Below are positions 7,050 to 13,037 of a DNA stretch of 26,305 bases, one piece after another (positions within the stretch are counted from its first letter, which is position 1; every line of letters starts with the position of its first letter). The position numbers were made by a program, and so were the translations under genes. The DNA lies in IMG/VR virus record IMGVR_UViG_3300008740_000041, positions 1-26,305 of that record; one strand, 5' to 3'. The DNA is from a virus. The notes beneath the pieces were generated by a model. The model worked only from the letters and a program-made list of their open reading frames with translations, ran no database searches and had not been told where the DNA came from.

Positions 7050-7054
7050 AAATT

Positions 7055-7192
7055 ATGCCAGCATTAGGAAAAAAACAAAAACCTGCAGGGAAAAATAACC
7101 CGATAAAAGTAAATAAAGTAAAAAATATACCTCTACCAGGACAAGAATATCCTGTGTATAAAGGAAACGCGGTATTACGTGCTAACAAATAA
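7055..7192 (+). CDS. Small basic hypothetical protein (45 aa)
   Basis: I read a frame starting MPALGKKQKPAGKNNPIK and ending GNAVLRANK before TAA. It is Lys-rich, Pro-containing and soluble. The start lies in the AAATTATG context used by many genes here, 5 nt after the preceding stop, and the next small gene begins 3 nt after its stop. This packing supports a real gene. The family is unknown. Confidence 0.55.
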   Translation: MPALGKKQKPAGKNNPIKVNKVKNIPLPGQEYPVYKGNAVLRANK

Positions 7193-7195
7193 GTC

Positions 7196-7360
7196 ATGAA
7201 CTTGACTGATGTTAAACTTTACGCTGCAAATACTGGAGCTTTTATGGCTAGTTGTTGTGATTGGTTAGAACCAACGTTAAAAATATTACTTTTAACAGCT
7301 ACATTAGGATATACTTTAAATAGATGGTATGTGTTAAGAAAAAATAATAAAGATGAGTAA
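7196..7360 (+). CDS. Small membrane protein, holin candidate (54 aa)
   Basis: The 54-residue frame begins MNLTDVKLYAANTGAFMA and has one clear hydrophobic segment (about residues 27-41, TLKILLLTATLGYTL), followed by a basic tail (RWYVLRKNNKDE). A second, weaker hydrophobic stretch lies around 14-21. Size, topology and an 8-nt overlap with the downstream amidase gene fit a holin or other membrane lysis protein. Holins are too diverse to confirm by sequence, so the role is inferred from position. Confidence 0.55.
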   Translation: MNLTDVKLYAANTGAFMASCCDWLEPTLKILLLTATLGYTLNRWYVLRKNNKDE

Positions 7361-7970
7361 GAAAATTTGGCTCTTAGATCCCGGACATGGTGGTTTAAAC
7401 CCTGATACAGGTAAATATGTTACCTCAGGTAAACGCTCACCTAAATGGGAAGATGGAAGTCAATATTTTGAAGGGGTTGGAAATAGAGATATTGTAAAAA
7501 AAATTAAAGAAAAGTGTTCTAATGCGGGAATATTAGCGTTAGATATAGTAAATGATTGGCAAGATGTTCCATTATCTACTAGAGTAAATAGAGCAAACGC
7601 TATTTATGCTTATTATAACAATTCAGTATATGTTTCAGTGCATTCTAACGGCTTTAGTAAAGAATCTGCCCATGGATATTCAGTTTACACCTCACCAGGT
7701 CAAACTAAATCAGATAAATACGCAGATATTTTATTAAGTTATATGGAATTAGAATTTCCTGATCATAAACTCAGAAAAGACATGTCAGATTCGGACATGG
7801 ATAAAGAAGCTGCATTCTATGTGCTACGCAAAACAAAAATGCCAGCCATATTGTCAGAGAATTTCTTCATGACAAACAAAAAAGAATGCGATTTATTACT
7901 AACAGATGATTTTAGGGACAGAATAGCAAATTGTCACTTTAAAATGATTAGAAAAATTGAAAATCAATAA
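7353..7970 (+). CDS. N-acetylmuramoyl-L-alanine amidase, phage endolysin (205 aa)
   Basis: Zinc amidase of the Amidase_3/LytC type, cleaving the bond between MurNAc and the L-Ala of the peptide stem at lysis. The expected ligands are visible: H12 in LLDPGHGG, E40 in QYFEGVGN, and H97 in YVSVHSNG. The catalytic Glu is E169 in ILSENFF. The single catalytic domain fills the whole 205 aa. There is no signal peptide and no wall-binding domain, which fits a Gram-negative host and release through a holin. The start overlaps the holin-like gene by 8 nt. Confidence 0.92.
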   Translation: MSKKIWLLDPGHGGLNPDTGKYVTSGKRSPKWEDGSQYFEGVGNRDIVKKIKEKCSNAGILALDIVNDWQDVPLSTRVNRANAIYAYYNNSVYVSVHSNGFSKESAHGYSVYTSPGQTKSDKYADILLSYMELEFPDHKLRKDMSDSDMDKEAAFYVLRKTKMPAILSENFFMTNKKECDLLLTDDFRDRIANCHFKMIRKIENQ

Positions 7971-7972
7971 TT

Positions 7973-8200
7973 ATGAGTAGAATGAACAAATATGAGGATA
8001 AAGAAGCTGCAATGGACGACTATTCTCACGAAAAAAAATTAGGTGCAGACGCTAGGTATGACATGGAACACGGTCATGGTAGATGGGCGGGTGCAGACAT
8101 TGATCATGCACACGCTTTAAAAAGAGATGCACATGATGATGCTCTACACAGACACGCTAGAGAGAAAGTATTAAAACACATGCATGGACATAAATCTTAA
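7973..8200 (+). CDS. His-rich small hypothetical protein (75 aa)
   Basis: Eleven of 75 residues are His, mostly in the C-terminal two thirds and alternating with Asp, Ala or Gly (EHGHGRW, DHAHALKRDAH, LHRHAREK, KHMHGHKS). The whole protein looks helical, with charged residues throughout. Such density suggests metal binding or a pH-sensitive surface, but no known site is formed and I do not recognise the family. The start is in the AATTATG context, 2 nt after the amidase stop, so it is co-translated with the lysis genes. Confidence 0.75.
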   Translation: MSRMNKYEDKEAAMDDYSHEKKLGADARYDMEHGHGRWAGADIDHAHALKRDAHDDALHRHAREKVLKHMHGHKS

Positions 8201-8203
8201 ATT

Positions 8204-8470
8204 ATGGCAGAATTAACGGAAAAAGAAAGAGAAGCCCGCACAAAACCAGGCGGATCCAACGTTGGTGATTATGATGATGTTAAAAAATCAGATTTTTGTG
8301 GACCATCAGGTGGAGCTCCAGAAGGAAGTTATCCAGTAAACACAAGAAAAAGAGCTAAATCAGCTCTTAAGCTAGCTCATAATGCTCCAGATCCAGAAGG
8401 AATAAAAGCTTGTGTATACAGGAAATATCCTGGATTAAAGAAAAATATGAACAGAGGAAAAAGAGATTAA
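8204..8470 (+). CDS. Conserved hypothetical protein with FCGPSGGAPEGSYP motif (88 aa)
   Basis: The central block (residues about 31-75, FCGPSGGAPEGSYPVNTRKR then ALKLAHNAPDPEGIKACVYR) resembles a small domain found repeatedly in phage proteins, where an F/Y-C/A-G-P start is followed by NTRKRAKAAL and ending near a Cys. Its function is not known to me. The N-terminus is charged (MAELTEKEREARTK) and the C-terminus basic (KKNMNRGKRD). There is no membrane segment. It is packed 3 nt after the His-rich gene. Confidence 0.7.
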   Translation: MAELTEKEREARTKPGGSNVGDYDDVKKSDFCGPSGGAPEGSYPVNTRKRAKSALKLAHNAPDPEGIKACVYRKYPGLKKNMNRGKRD

Positions 8471-8471
8471 T

Positions 8472-8627
8472 ATGTACGATAAAATAAAAACCGTTGTAAC
8501 AGCTCCATTATTTCACTCAGCGGCAGCTACAGGAATTGGATTTTTAGTGTTGATGCAAGGGAATGTATTATACGCAGGAATGGCGTTTGGAATTGGAATT
8601 TGTAAATTTTTAGACGCATTTAAATAA
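8472..8627 (+). CDS. Small hydrophobic membrane protein (51 aa)
   Basis: I read a frame starting MYDKIKTVVTAPLF and ending CKFLDAFK before TAA, one base after the preceding stop. Nearly all of residues 8-47 is hydrophobic or small, with two candidate membrane helices (about 8-28 and 32-47) joined by a short MQGN turn. This could be a second holin, an antiholin or another small inner-membrane protein. Only the membrane nature is supported directly. Confidence 0.55.
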   Translation: MYDKIKTVVTAPLFHSAAATGIGFLVLMQGNVLYAGMAFGIGICKFLDAFK

Positions 8628-8630
8628 ATT

Positions 8631-8650
8631 AAAATAAATTTAATTAAATG
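8631..8650 (+). promoter_or_regulatory. A/T-only leader with repeated 16-mer
   Basis: TAAATTTAATTAAATG at 8635-8650 ends in the start codon of the next gene. The identical 16 nt end in the start codon at 11733 (11720-11735). The groEL leader is related. It is a likely initiation leader; a promoter role is possible. Confidence 0.35.
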
Positions 8651-8845
8651 AAAAAAGGGATAGGTACTAGACTTTATGACGCAAATCAAAAATTAGGTAT
8701 TCACCGAGTAACTAATAAAATGGCTCAAGCTGTTGGTAAAAAAGATTGTGGTTGTAAAAAACGAGCTAATAAAATAGATGCAATAGAAGAAGGAATTTCT
8801 AATACTATATCTAGTATGTTTCAAAAAAATAAAAACAAAAAATAA
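8648..8845 (+). CDS. Small Cys/Lys-rich conserved hypothetical (65 aa)
   Basis: A basic 65-aa protein with a helical first half (GTRLYDANQKLGIHRVTNKM) and the short motif KKDCGCKKRANK at residues 31-42. A D-C-G-C-basic motif like this recurs in small proteins of many phages, but I know no function for it. The C-terminus is Lys/Asn-rich. It starts after the repeated A/T-only leader and ends in a TAATG overlap with the next gene. Confidence 0.65.
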   Translation: MKKGIGTRLYDANQKLGIHRVTNKMAQAVGKKDCGCKKRANKIDAIEEGISNTISSMFQKNKNKK

Positions 8846-9465
8846 TGGCAACAATATTAAAAGGTTATAGAGGAAATAAAACAGGATCCTTTGAAGAGAT
8901 AGATGATATAGCTAGTACTTATGAACCAGGTATCATACCTATGGGCAAAAAGAAAAAAGGAGATCCAAAAGAAGCTGGTGACGTAGAAGCTGCAAAAACA
9001 GCTAAATTTGAAGCTTTAGTTGCTAAAGCAGAAGAGAAAGGATGGAGTGATAAGAAAAGAATGAGGAAAGGCGTTGATGGAAAAGCAAAAGATATATTAG
9101 ATCCATTAAGTAAGAGAGCGGTATTTAAAAAAGGTCAATGGGTTGGAACTAAAGATAAATGGGGAGGAAATTTAAGAAGTGAAGAAACTGGTAAAATCAA
9201 AAAACCACATATTTCTATTGACAAAACTCCAGTAGAAGAAACTAAATCACCACAAGGAAGATTAAATCCTTTTTATAACATGCCTTTGGGAGATAGAATT
9301 AAATCCCGTATACAAGGTAAAGGTCCTAAATCTGATTATTGGGTGGAAGGATTTCAAGCTGATCATCGTCCTGGAACTCCTTATCAAACGACACAAGGAA
9401 AGCATGGAGATCTTCCTACTGGAAAAACAAAAACAAAAAGAAAAATAAACATAGATTGGTACTAG
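8845..9465 (+). CDS. Hypothetical basic protein (206 aa)
   Basis: Not recognised. It is Lys- and Gly-rich, with basic clusters (MGKKKKGDPKE at 32-42, DKKRMRKGVDGKAK around 69-82, KTKTKRKIN at the end), low hydrophobicity and several Pro. It looks mostly unstructured or nucleic-acid/virion associated, with no enzymatic motif. Translation is coupled on both sides, with TAATG at the start and a TAGTG arrangement with the next gene. Confidence 0.7.
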   Translation: MATILKGYRGNKTGSFEEIDDIASTYEPGIIPMGKKKKGDPKEAGDVEAAKTAKFEALVAKAEEKGWSDKKRMRKGVDGKAKDILDPLSKRAVFKKGQWVGTKDKWGGNLRSEETGKIKKPHISIDKTPVEETKSPQGRLNPFYNMPLGDRIKSRIQGKGPKSDYWVEGFQADHRPGTPYQTTQGKHGDLPTGKTKTKRKINIDWY

Positions 9466-9668
9466 TGAAAGACGGGGTAAAAAATGTAATTACTAATATC
9501 ATTGGTTTAATTATATTAGGAATAAATATTTATATGTTCTATTGGGGTGAATTAGAATTAACACCTTTTTTAGTTATACTATGTGTGTCTCTATCTTTAT
9601 TTCTATTTAAAGGATCAAAAACAAAAGAATGGCTATCAAAAGGATTATCAAAAATTATATCCAAGTAG
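9465..9668 (+). CDS. Small two-helix membrane protein, holin candidate (67 aa)
   Basis: Two hydrophobic helices (roughly IIGLIILGINIYMFYW and LTPFLVILCVSLSLFLF) are joined by a short acidic loop (GELE), with a basic C-terminal tail (KTKEWLSKGLSKIISK). This is a typical small holin-like shape. I chose GTG at 9465 because it overlaps the preceding TAG by one base, just as TAATG does elsewhere in this operon; a TTG at 9456 would add three residues. It lies directly before the spanin-like gene (40-nt overlap), which supports a lysis role. Confidence 0.6.
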   Translation: MKDGVKNVITNIIGLIILGINIYMFYWGELELTPFLVILCVSLSLFLFKGSKTKEWLSKGLSKIISK

Positions 9669-10078
9669 TACTACTAACATTAATATTAGTAGGATGTTCG
9701 CCACAAAAAAGATTAAATAGACTAATTACTCGTTATCCTCAACTATCTCAAATGGATACATTGATAGTGAGGGATACAGTGGTGATAGAAACGTATAATC
9801 ATGACACTATAACTTTATTAGAATTTCACGATACTACTACGGTAATAAACAATGAAAAAGTTATATTAAAATATTTTTACGACACTTTACGAGAAGTTAT
9901 ACACCATGAGGTAGAGTGTTTAGGAGATACTGTGTATACTGAAAAACTAGTTACAGTAGAAAAAGCAGTGTTTCGTGAATTGTCATGGTGGGATAAATAC
10001 AAAGAATTTATATACATAGCGCTAGTATTACTGTTGGTGCTAATAGTTTTAAAAAAAATAGGTAAACTAGCATTATAA
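9629..10078 (+). CDS. Lipoprotein with C-terminal membrane anchor, probable unimolecular spanin (149 aa)
   Basis: It is likely to disrupt the outer membrane at the end of lysis. Residues 1-23 form a signal peptide with lipobox LVGC (acylated C23), followed by SPQ with no Asp at +2, consistent with outer-membrane sorting. Residues 24-120 are a hydrophilic periplasmic span with repeated T/V-rich strands (DTLIVRDTVVIE, HDTITLLEFHDTT, GDTVYTEKLVTVEK). Residues about 126-141 (EFIYIALVLLLVLIVL) form a transmembrane helix, then a basic end KKIGKLAL. An N-terminal lipid anchor plus a C-terminal inner-membrane helix is the defining layout of u-spanins such as phage T1 gp11. Similar lipoproteins are common in phages of Bacteroidota. 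Confidence 0.72.
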   Translation: MAIKRIIKNYIQVVLLTLILVGCSPQKRLNRLITRYPQLSQMDTLIVRDTVVIETYNHDTITLLEFHDTTTVINNEKVILKYFYDTLREVIHHEVECLGDTVYTEKLVTVEKAVFRELSWWDKYKEFIYIALVLLLVLIVLKKIGKLAL

Positions 10079-10087
10079 AAAAACAAT

Positions 10088-10732
10088 ATGAGTACAATAG
10101 GAACAACTTTAAAAGAACCAAGAGTATTTGCACATGATGCAATAGCACTTAATGATCTTACTTATCCTCCAACTCCAGCGGTAACTTTTACAGTTGTTGA
10201 AGCAGGAACTGATTATACTGCAGCGACAGTATATGATACCATGTCACAAGATGGAGGTAGAGAAGCTAATATAAATGTGGTTGCAATAGGCGTAGGTGGA
10301 ACTGTTACATCTGTTGATTTAGCGGGTGGTGATGGTGGATATAACTACGCGGTAGGAGATTTAATAACTCTCACAGGTCAGGGATCGAATAATAATTGCA
10401 TTGTAGAAGTAGCTACAGTTAATGCTGCTACAGGTACATGGAGTTTGGGTAATCCTATTACTCCTATGCCTAGAAGTTTTAATACTGTTCCTTATTGGGA
10501 TGAAAAAACTGCTTACACTTATTCTACAAGCCTTCCTTCAGGACCTTTTCAAACACCAGGACCTGGAGCAACCCTATACATAGGAGCTGATATGGATATT
10601 ACAGTTATAAATGAAGCTTGCACTGAAGTGGAATATCCAGGTGTAGCATCAGGTAGTTTTCTACCAGTATCTGTGTTAAGCATTGTAGCTAAATCAACAG
10701 CTGGATTAGATGACGTATTAGTCTTATTCTAA
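10088..10732 (+). CDS. Putative virion surface / fibre protein (214 aa)
   Basis: It has a beta-rich composition with few charges. Residues about 66-110 contain the Gly-rich strand pattern VGGTVTSVDLAGGDGGYNYA then VGDLITLTG, typical of small beta repeats in phage fibre and baseplate proteins. There is no signal peptide or membrane segment. The last strands (SGSFLPVSVLSIVAKST) resemble a structural domain closing strand. It heads a short set of surface genes, with a TAATG overlap to the next. The structural role is inferred; the specific function is unknown. Confidence 0.55.
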   Translation: MSTIGTTLKEPRVFAHDAIALNDLTYPPTPAVTFTVVEAGTDYTAATVYDTMSQDGGREANINVVAIGVGGTVTSVDLAGGDGGYNYAVGDLITLTGQGSNNNCIVEVATVNAATGTWSLGNPITPMPRSFNTVPYWDEKTAYTYSTSLPSGPFQTPGPGATLYIGADMDITVINEACTEVEYPGVASGSFLPVSVLSIVAKSTAGLDDVLVLF

Positions 10733-10887
10733 TGTATATAGGTAATAAAAATGTAATTCCTGCAATATCTAATCTACCTGGTCAAGGAAATCCAGGTGCG
10801 GGACCTGTACCATCTAATAACTTTATATTAATGGAAGGAACTGGATTTGTGTTAATGGAAGATAATTCAAAAATAATTTTAGAATAA
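10732..10887 (+). CDS. Small hypothetical protein (51 aa)
   Basis: I read a frame starting MYIGNKNVIPAISNLPGQ and ending EDNSKIILE. It begins in a TAATG overlap with the preceding gene and ends in a TAATG overlap with the next one, which is strong evidence for translation. The middle is Gly/Pro/Asn-rich. The C-terminal part carries two similar strands (NFILMEGTGF, FVLMEDNSKI), an internal beta-hairpin-like repeat. It is probably a minor virion protein related to its fibre-type neighbours. Confidence 0.6.
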   Translation: MYIGNKNVIPAISNLPGQGNPGAGPVPSNNFILMEGTGFVLMEDNSKIILE

Positions 10888-11711
10888 TGGCAGATACAAA
10901 AATAAGTGGATTTCCTAGTAATCCAACACTAAGCGAAATACAAGGATTAGCAGGATATGATGCTGCAGGTAATGCTAGAATAAGTGGTGATGATATAATT
11001 TCAGCAGTAAATACAGCTACAGTAACTAATGGGTTATTGTGTTTGTATGATGCAGGTAACTTTGACAATGTAGCAAAGACGTGGGCAGATAGTTCAGGTA
11101 ATGCGTTTGGAACAGCAGTTATGGGAGGTGCATCAAGTACAGATCCAGTATTAAATACAGTTGGTTTAGGGCAACCTTATTTAGAATGTGATGATAGTCA
11201 TATGATAGTGACACCAGCTTCACCATGGACACAATACAGTTACACTCAAGAAACATGGATAGATTTTACAGGTAATAGTTCTTTTTCTGGAGTAACTGAT
11301 TTTTCGCCTTTAGAAGAATATGCTATGTACTGGGGAGGAGCTGGAGCTTGGTTTAGTGCTGAGGAAGTAATAATGACTACAGATGGTACTGATGAATTTC
11401 CTGTTAGTGGTGGAGCACCATTAGCATGGGGTGGTGGTCCTACAGGATGGCATCATATAGTAATTACTTTCACAGGAACAACTGTAACTATTTATATAAA
11501 TGGAGAACCTTCAGTAACGTCCACGCAAGATGCAAATGTAGGTACTGGACCAGGTCTTAATTCGGAATTAGATCTATTATGTGCTCATAGTGGTGGGAGC
11601 GTATATGGATTTGAAGGAAATTGTGCTCTAATTGCAATATATGAGAGAGCATTAAACGCAACAGAAGTAAAAAATAACTTCAACGCAACAAGAACTCGAT
11701 TCGGGTTATAA
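10887..11711 (+). CDS. Fibre protein with LamG/concanavalin-like domain (274 aa)
   Basis: Probable carbohydrate-binding virion protein. Residues 1-42 (ADTKISGFPSN, LAGYDAAGNARISGDDI) are a fibre-type N-terminal adaptor. Residues about 45-274 form a LamG-like jelly roll. It opens with GLLCLYDAGN and has the hallmark GWHHIVITFTGTTVTIYING (W188, H189, H190), then an acidic loop and the closing ALIAIYERALNATEVKNNFN. The protein ends TRTRFGL, a common ending of these phage LamG modules. No catalytic residues are visible, so it is read as a lectin, not an enzyme. It starts in a TAATG overlap. Confidence 0.72.
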   Translation: MADTKISGFPSNPTLSEIQGLAGYDAAGNARISGDDIISAVNTATVTNGLLCLYDAGNFDNVAKTWADSSGNAFGTAVMGGASSTDPVLNTVGLGQPYLECDDSHMIVTPASPWTQYSYTQETWIDFTGNSSFSGVTDFSPLEEYAMYWGGAGAWFSAEEVIMTTDGTDEFPVSGGAPLAWGGGPTGWHHIVITFTGTTVTIYINGEPSVTSTQDANVGTGPGLNSELDLLCAHSGGSVYGFEGNCALIAIYERALNATEVKNNFNATRTRFGL

Positions 11712-11716
11712 ATAAT

Positions 11717-11735
11717 AATTAAATTTAATTAAATG
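11717..11735 (+). promoter_or_regulatory. Palindromic A/T leader with repeated 16-mer
   Basis: A perfect 14-nt palindrome, AATTAAATTTAATT (11717-11730), is followed by AAATG. It contains the same 16 nt found at 8635-8650. It could serve as an open, unstructured initiation leader or an operator-like site. Confidence 0.35.
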
Positions 11736-11996
11736 AAAATTAAAGAAGAACAGTTAGAAACGATTAGAAAACAACAACAAGATGTTAACAATCTTTTAAA
11801 TAACATTGGATATTTACAAGCTCAACAACATGGTTTATTACATCAATTAGGTGAAATGAACGTTGGAATAGAAAATTTCAAAAATGAAATGGAAAAAGAA
11901 TATGGAGCTGTAAATATAAATCTAGAAACAGGGGAATATACACCTTTAGAAACTAAAGAAGAACCTGAGATGAAAGTTGTTGAAAATGTCGAATAA
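11733..11996 (+). CDS. Small coiled-coil protein (87 aa)
   Basis: Residues 1-57 are a predicted helix or coiled coil (EEQLETIRKQQQDVNNLLNN, then LQAQQHGLLHQLGEMN). Next comes MEKEYGAVNINLETGEYTPL, a pattern I associate with small conserved phage proteins of unknown role, and then an acidic tail. There is no membrane segment. It starts after the repeated A/T-only leader. The stop overlaps the start of the following gene by 11 nt. Confidence 0.7.
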   Translation: MKIKEEQLETIRKQQQDVNNLLNNIGYLQAQQHGLLHQLGEMNVGIENFKNEMEKEYGAVNINLETGEYTPLETKEEPEMKVVENVE

Positions 11997-12219
11997 TATA
12001 AGAAAAATTAGTATTGGATCTGATTATAAGAATGATGCTATGCATTATTCAGTGGGTCAAGAAGTTTATGGTGGACATAGGATTTGTAATATTTTACATA
12101 ATGAAGAAAGTAGTTCATATACAGTTTGGATAAGTAAAAATGAAGAAGTTTTACCTTGGAAAAATTTTAATTCAAATATGGCTATTGCAGTAGAATATGA
12201 CTTAGAATATAATGAATAG
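11986..12219 (+). CDS. Small hypothetical protein (77 aa)
   Basis: I prefer the ATG at 11986 (MSNNIRKISIGSDYK) over a TTG nine bases upstream, because ATG starts dominate here and the overlap is shorter. The protein has mixed beta character, with YSVGQEVYGGHRICNILHNE, then SSYTVWISKNEEVLPWKNF, and an acidic end (EYDLEYNE). This resembles a small SH3-like barrel, but I cannot name the family. It overlaps the next gene by 8 nt. Confidence 0.65.
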   Translation: MSNNIRKISIGSDYKNDAMHYSVGQEVYGGHRICNILHNEESSSYTVWISKNEEVLPWKNFNSNMAIAVEYDLEYNE

Positions 12220-12820
12220 TCTCTATGATTTTATAATTACTCCAGTTGATGGTCGCTATAATAACACAAAAAAGATAGGTGATAAAACTTTAATATTAAA
12301 TACAAGTATTGAAGATTTTAAAGCAATAAATAAAGAAGGTATAGTGTTAAAAACTCCTTTAGCATTTAAATCACCTATTGAAGTAGGAGACCGAGTAATG
12401 GTTCATCATAATATATTTAGAAGATTCTACAATATAAAAGGTAAAGAACAAAATAGTAGATCTTATTTTAAGGAAGACATGTATTTCTGTAGTATGGATC
12501 AACTTTATTTATATAAGAAAAAAGATCAATGGAATGGTTTTTTAGATAGATGTTTTGTTCAACCTATAAAAGAAAATAATAAATACCGAATTAACCCAAC
12601 TAAACCTAATATAGGAATTATAAAATATAACAATTCTAAATTAAAAAAATTAGGTATAGAAGTAGGGTCGTTAGTTTCTTTTAAAAAAGAAAGAGAATTT
12701 GAGTTTGTGATAGATAACGAATTACTCTATTGTATGAAATTAAATGATATAGTTATAGAACATGAATACGAAGGAAACGAAGAAAAATATAATCCTAGCT
12801 GGGCAAGTTGCGGTAGATGA
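12212..12820 (+). CDS. Two-domain GroES-like protein (202 aa)
   Basis: Two tandem segments follow the GroES barrel pattern. In residues 43-103: GIVLKTPLAF, then IEVGDRVMVHHN, then FKEDMYFCSMDQLYLYKK. In residues 135-185: GIIKYNNSKLKKLG, then IEVGSLVSFKKEREFEFVID, then ELLYCMKLNDIVIEHEY. This matches the family order G-x-V, then VKVGDxVxF, then Y-x-x-M-x-x-xDIxAI. A short mobile-loop-like stretch may lie near residues 15-42. The protein ends EKYNPSWASCGR. It could be a diverged co-chaperonin working with the phage or host GroEL, or a structural derivative. Its last 59 nt overlap the next gene. The fold call is moderate and rests on pattern only. Confidence 0.5.
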   Translation: MNSLYDFIITPVDGRYNNTKKIGDKTLILNTSIEDFKAINKEGIVLKTPLAFKSPIEVGDRVMVHHNIFRRFYNIKGKEQNSRSYFKEDMYFCSMDQLYLYKKKDQWNGFLDRCFVQPIKENNKYRINPTKPNIGIIKYNNSKLKKLGIEVGSLVSFKKEREFEFVIDNELLYCMKLNDIVIEHEYEGNEEKYNPSWASCGR

Positions 12821-13037
12821 ATTGATAAAAGTTGCTAAAGAACCAATTGTAGATAGTGGGGATGATGTATCTGCTGATAGATTAAAAAATGCTGCTGCTA
12901 CTAAAAAGTTAGCTATTTTTGATGCTTTTGAAATTCTTAACAGAATGGAAGAAGAAGAACAAATTTTAGAAGGTAAACCTATAGAAGATAAACCCAAGAG
13001 ATCTTATTCTGTATCCCCTGAAAAAAGATCTAAATAA
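12762..13037 (+). CDS. Candidate small terminase subunit (91 aa)
   Basis: It is a helical 91-aa protein directly upstream of the large terminase, the usual place for the DNA-recognition subunit. Visible segments are a basic start (MNTKETKKNIILAGQVAVDE), a conserved-looking helix VSADRLKNAAATKKLAIFDA followed by FEILNRMEEEEQ, and a disordered basic end (KRSYSVSPEKRSK). Similar short proteins precede the terminase in related phages, but I cannot see a classical HTH. The ATG lies 59 nt inside the preceding gene and no nearer ATG exists in frame. The stop overlaps the terminase start (TAATG). Confidence 0.5.
   Translation: MNTKETKKNIILAGQVAVDELIKVAKEPIVDSGDDVSADRLKNAAATKKLAIFDAFEILNRMEEEEQILEGKPIEDKPKRSYSVSPEKRSK

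Noticed and set aside
9629-9668. Programmed frameshift joining the membrane protein and the spanin-like gene
   Set aside because: The 40-nt overlap has A runs, but the downstream gene has its own ATG followed by a complete signal peptide and lipobox, which needs a free N-terminus.
11977-11985. TTG start for the 77-aa gene
   Set aside because: An ATG nine bases downstream is in frame, gives a shorter overlap, and fits the ATG preference of the window.
12762-12820. Frameshift fusion of the GroES-like protein with the next gene
   Set aside because: No slippery heptamer stands out in the overlap and the downstream frame has its own ATG. Simple overlapping genes explain it.
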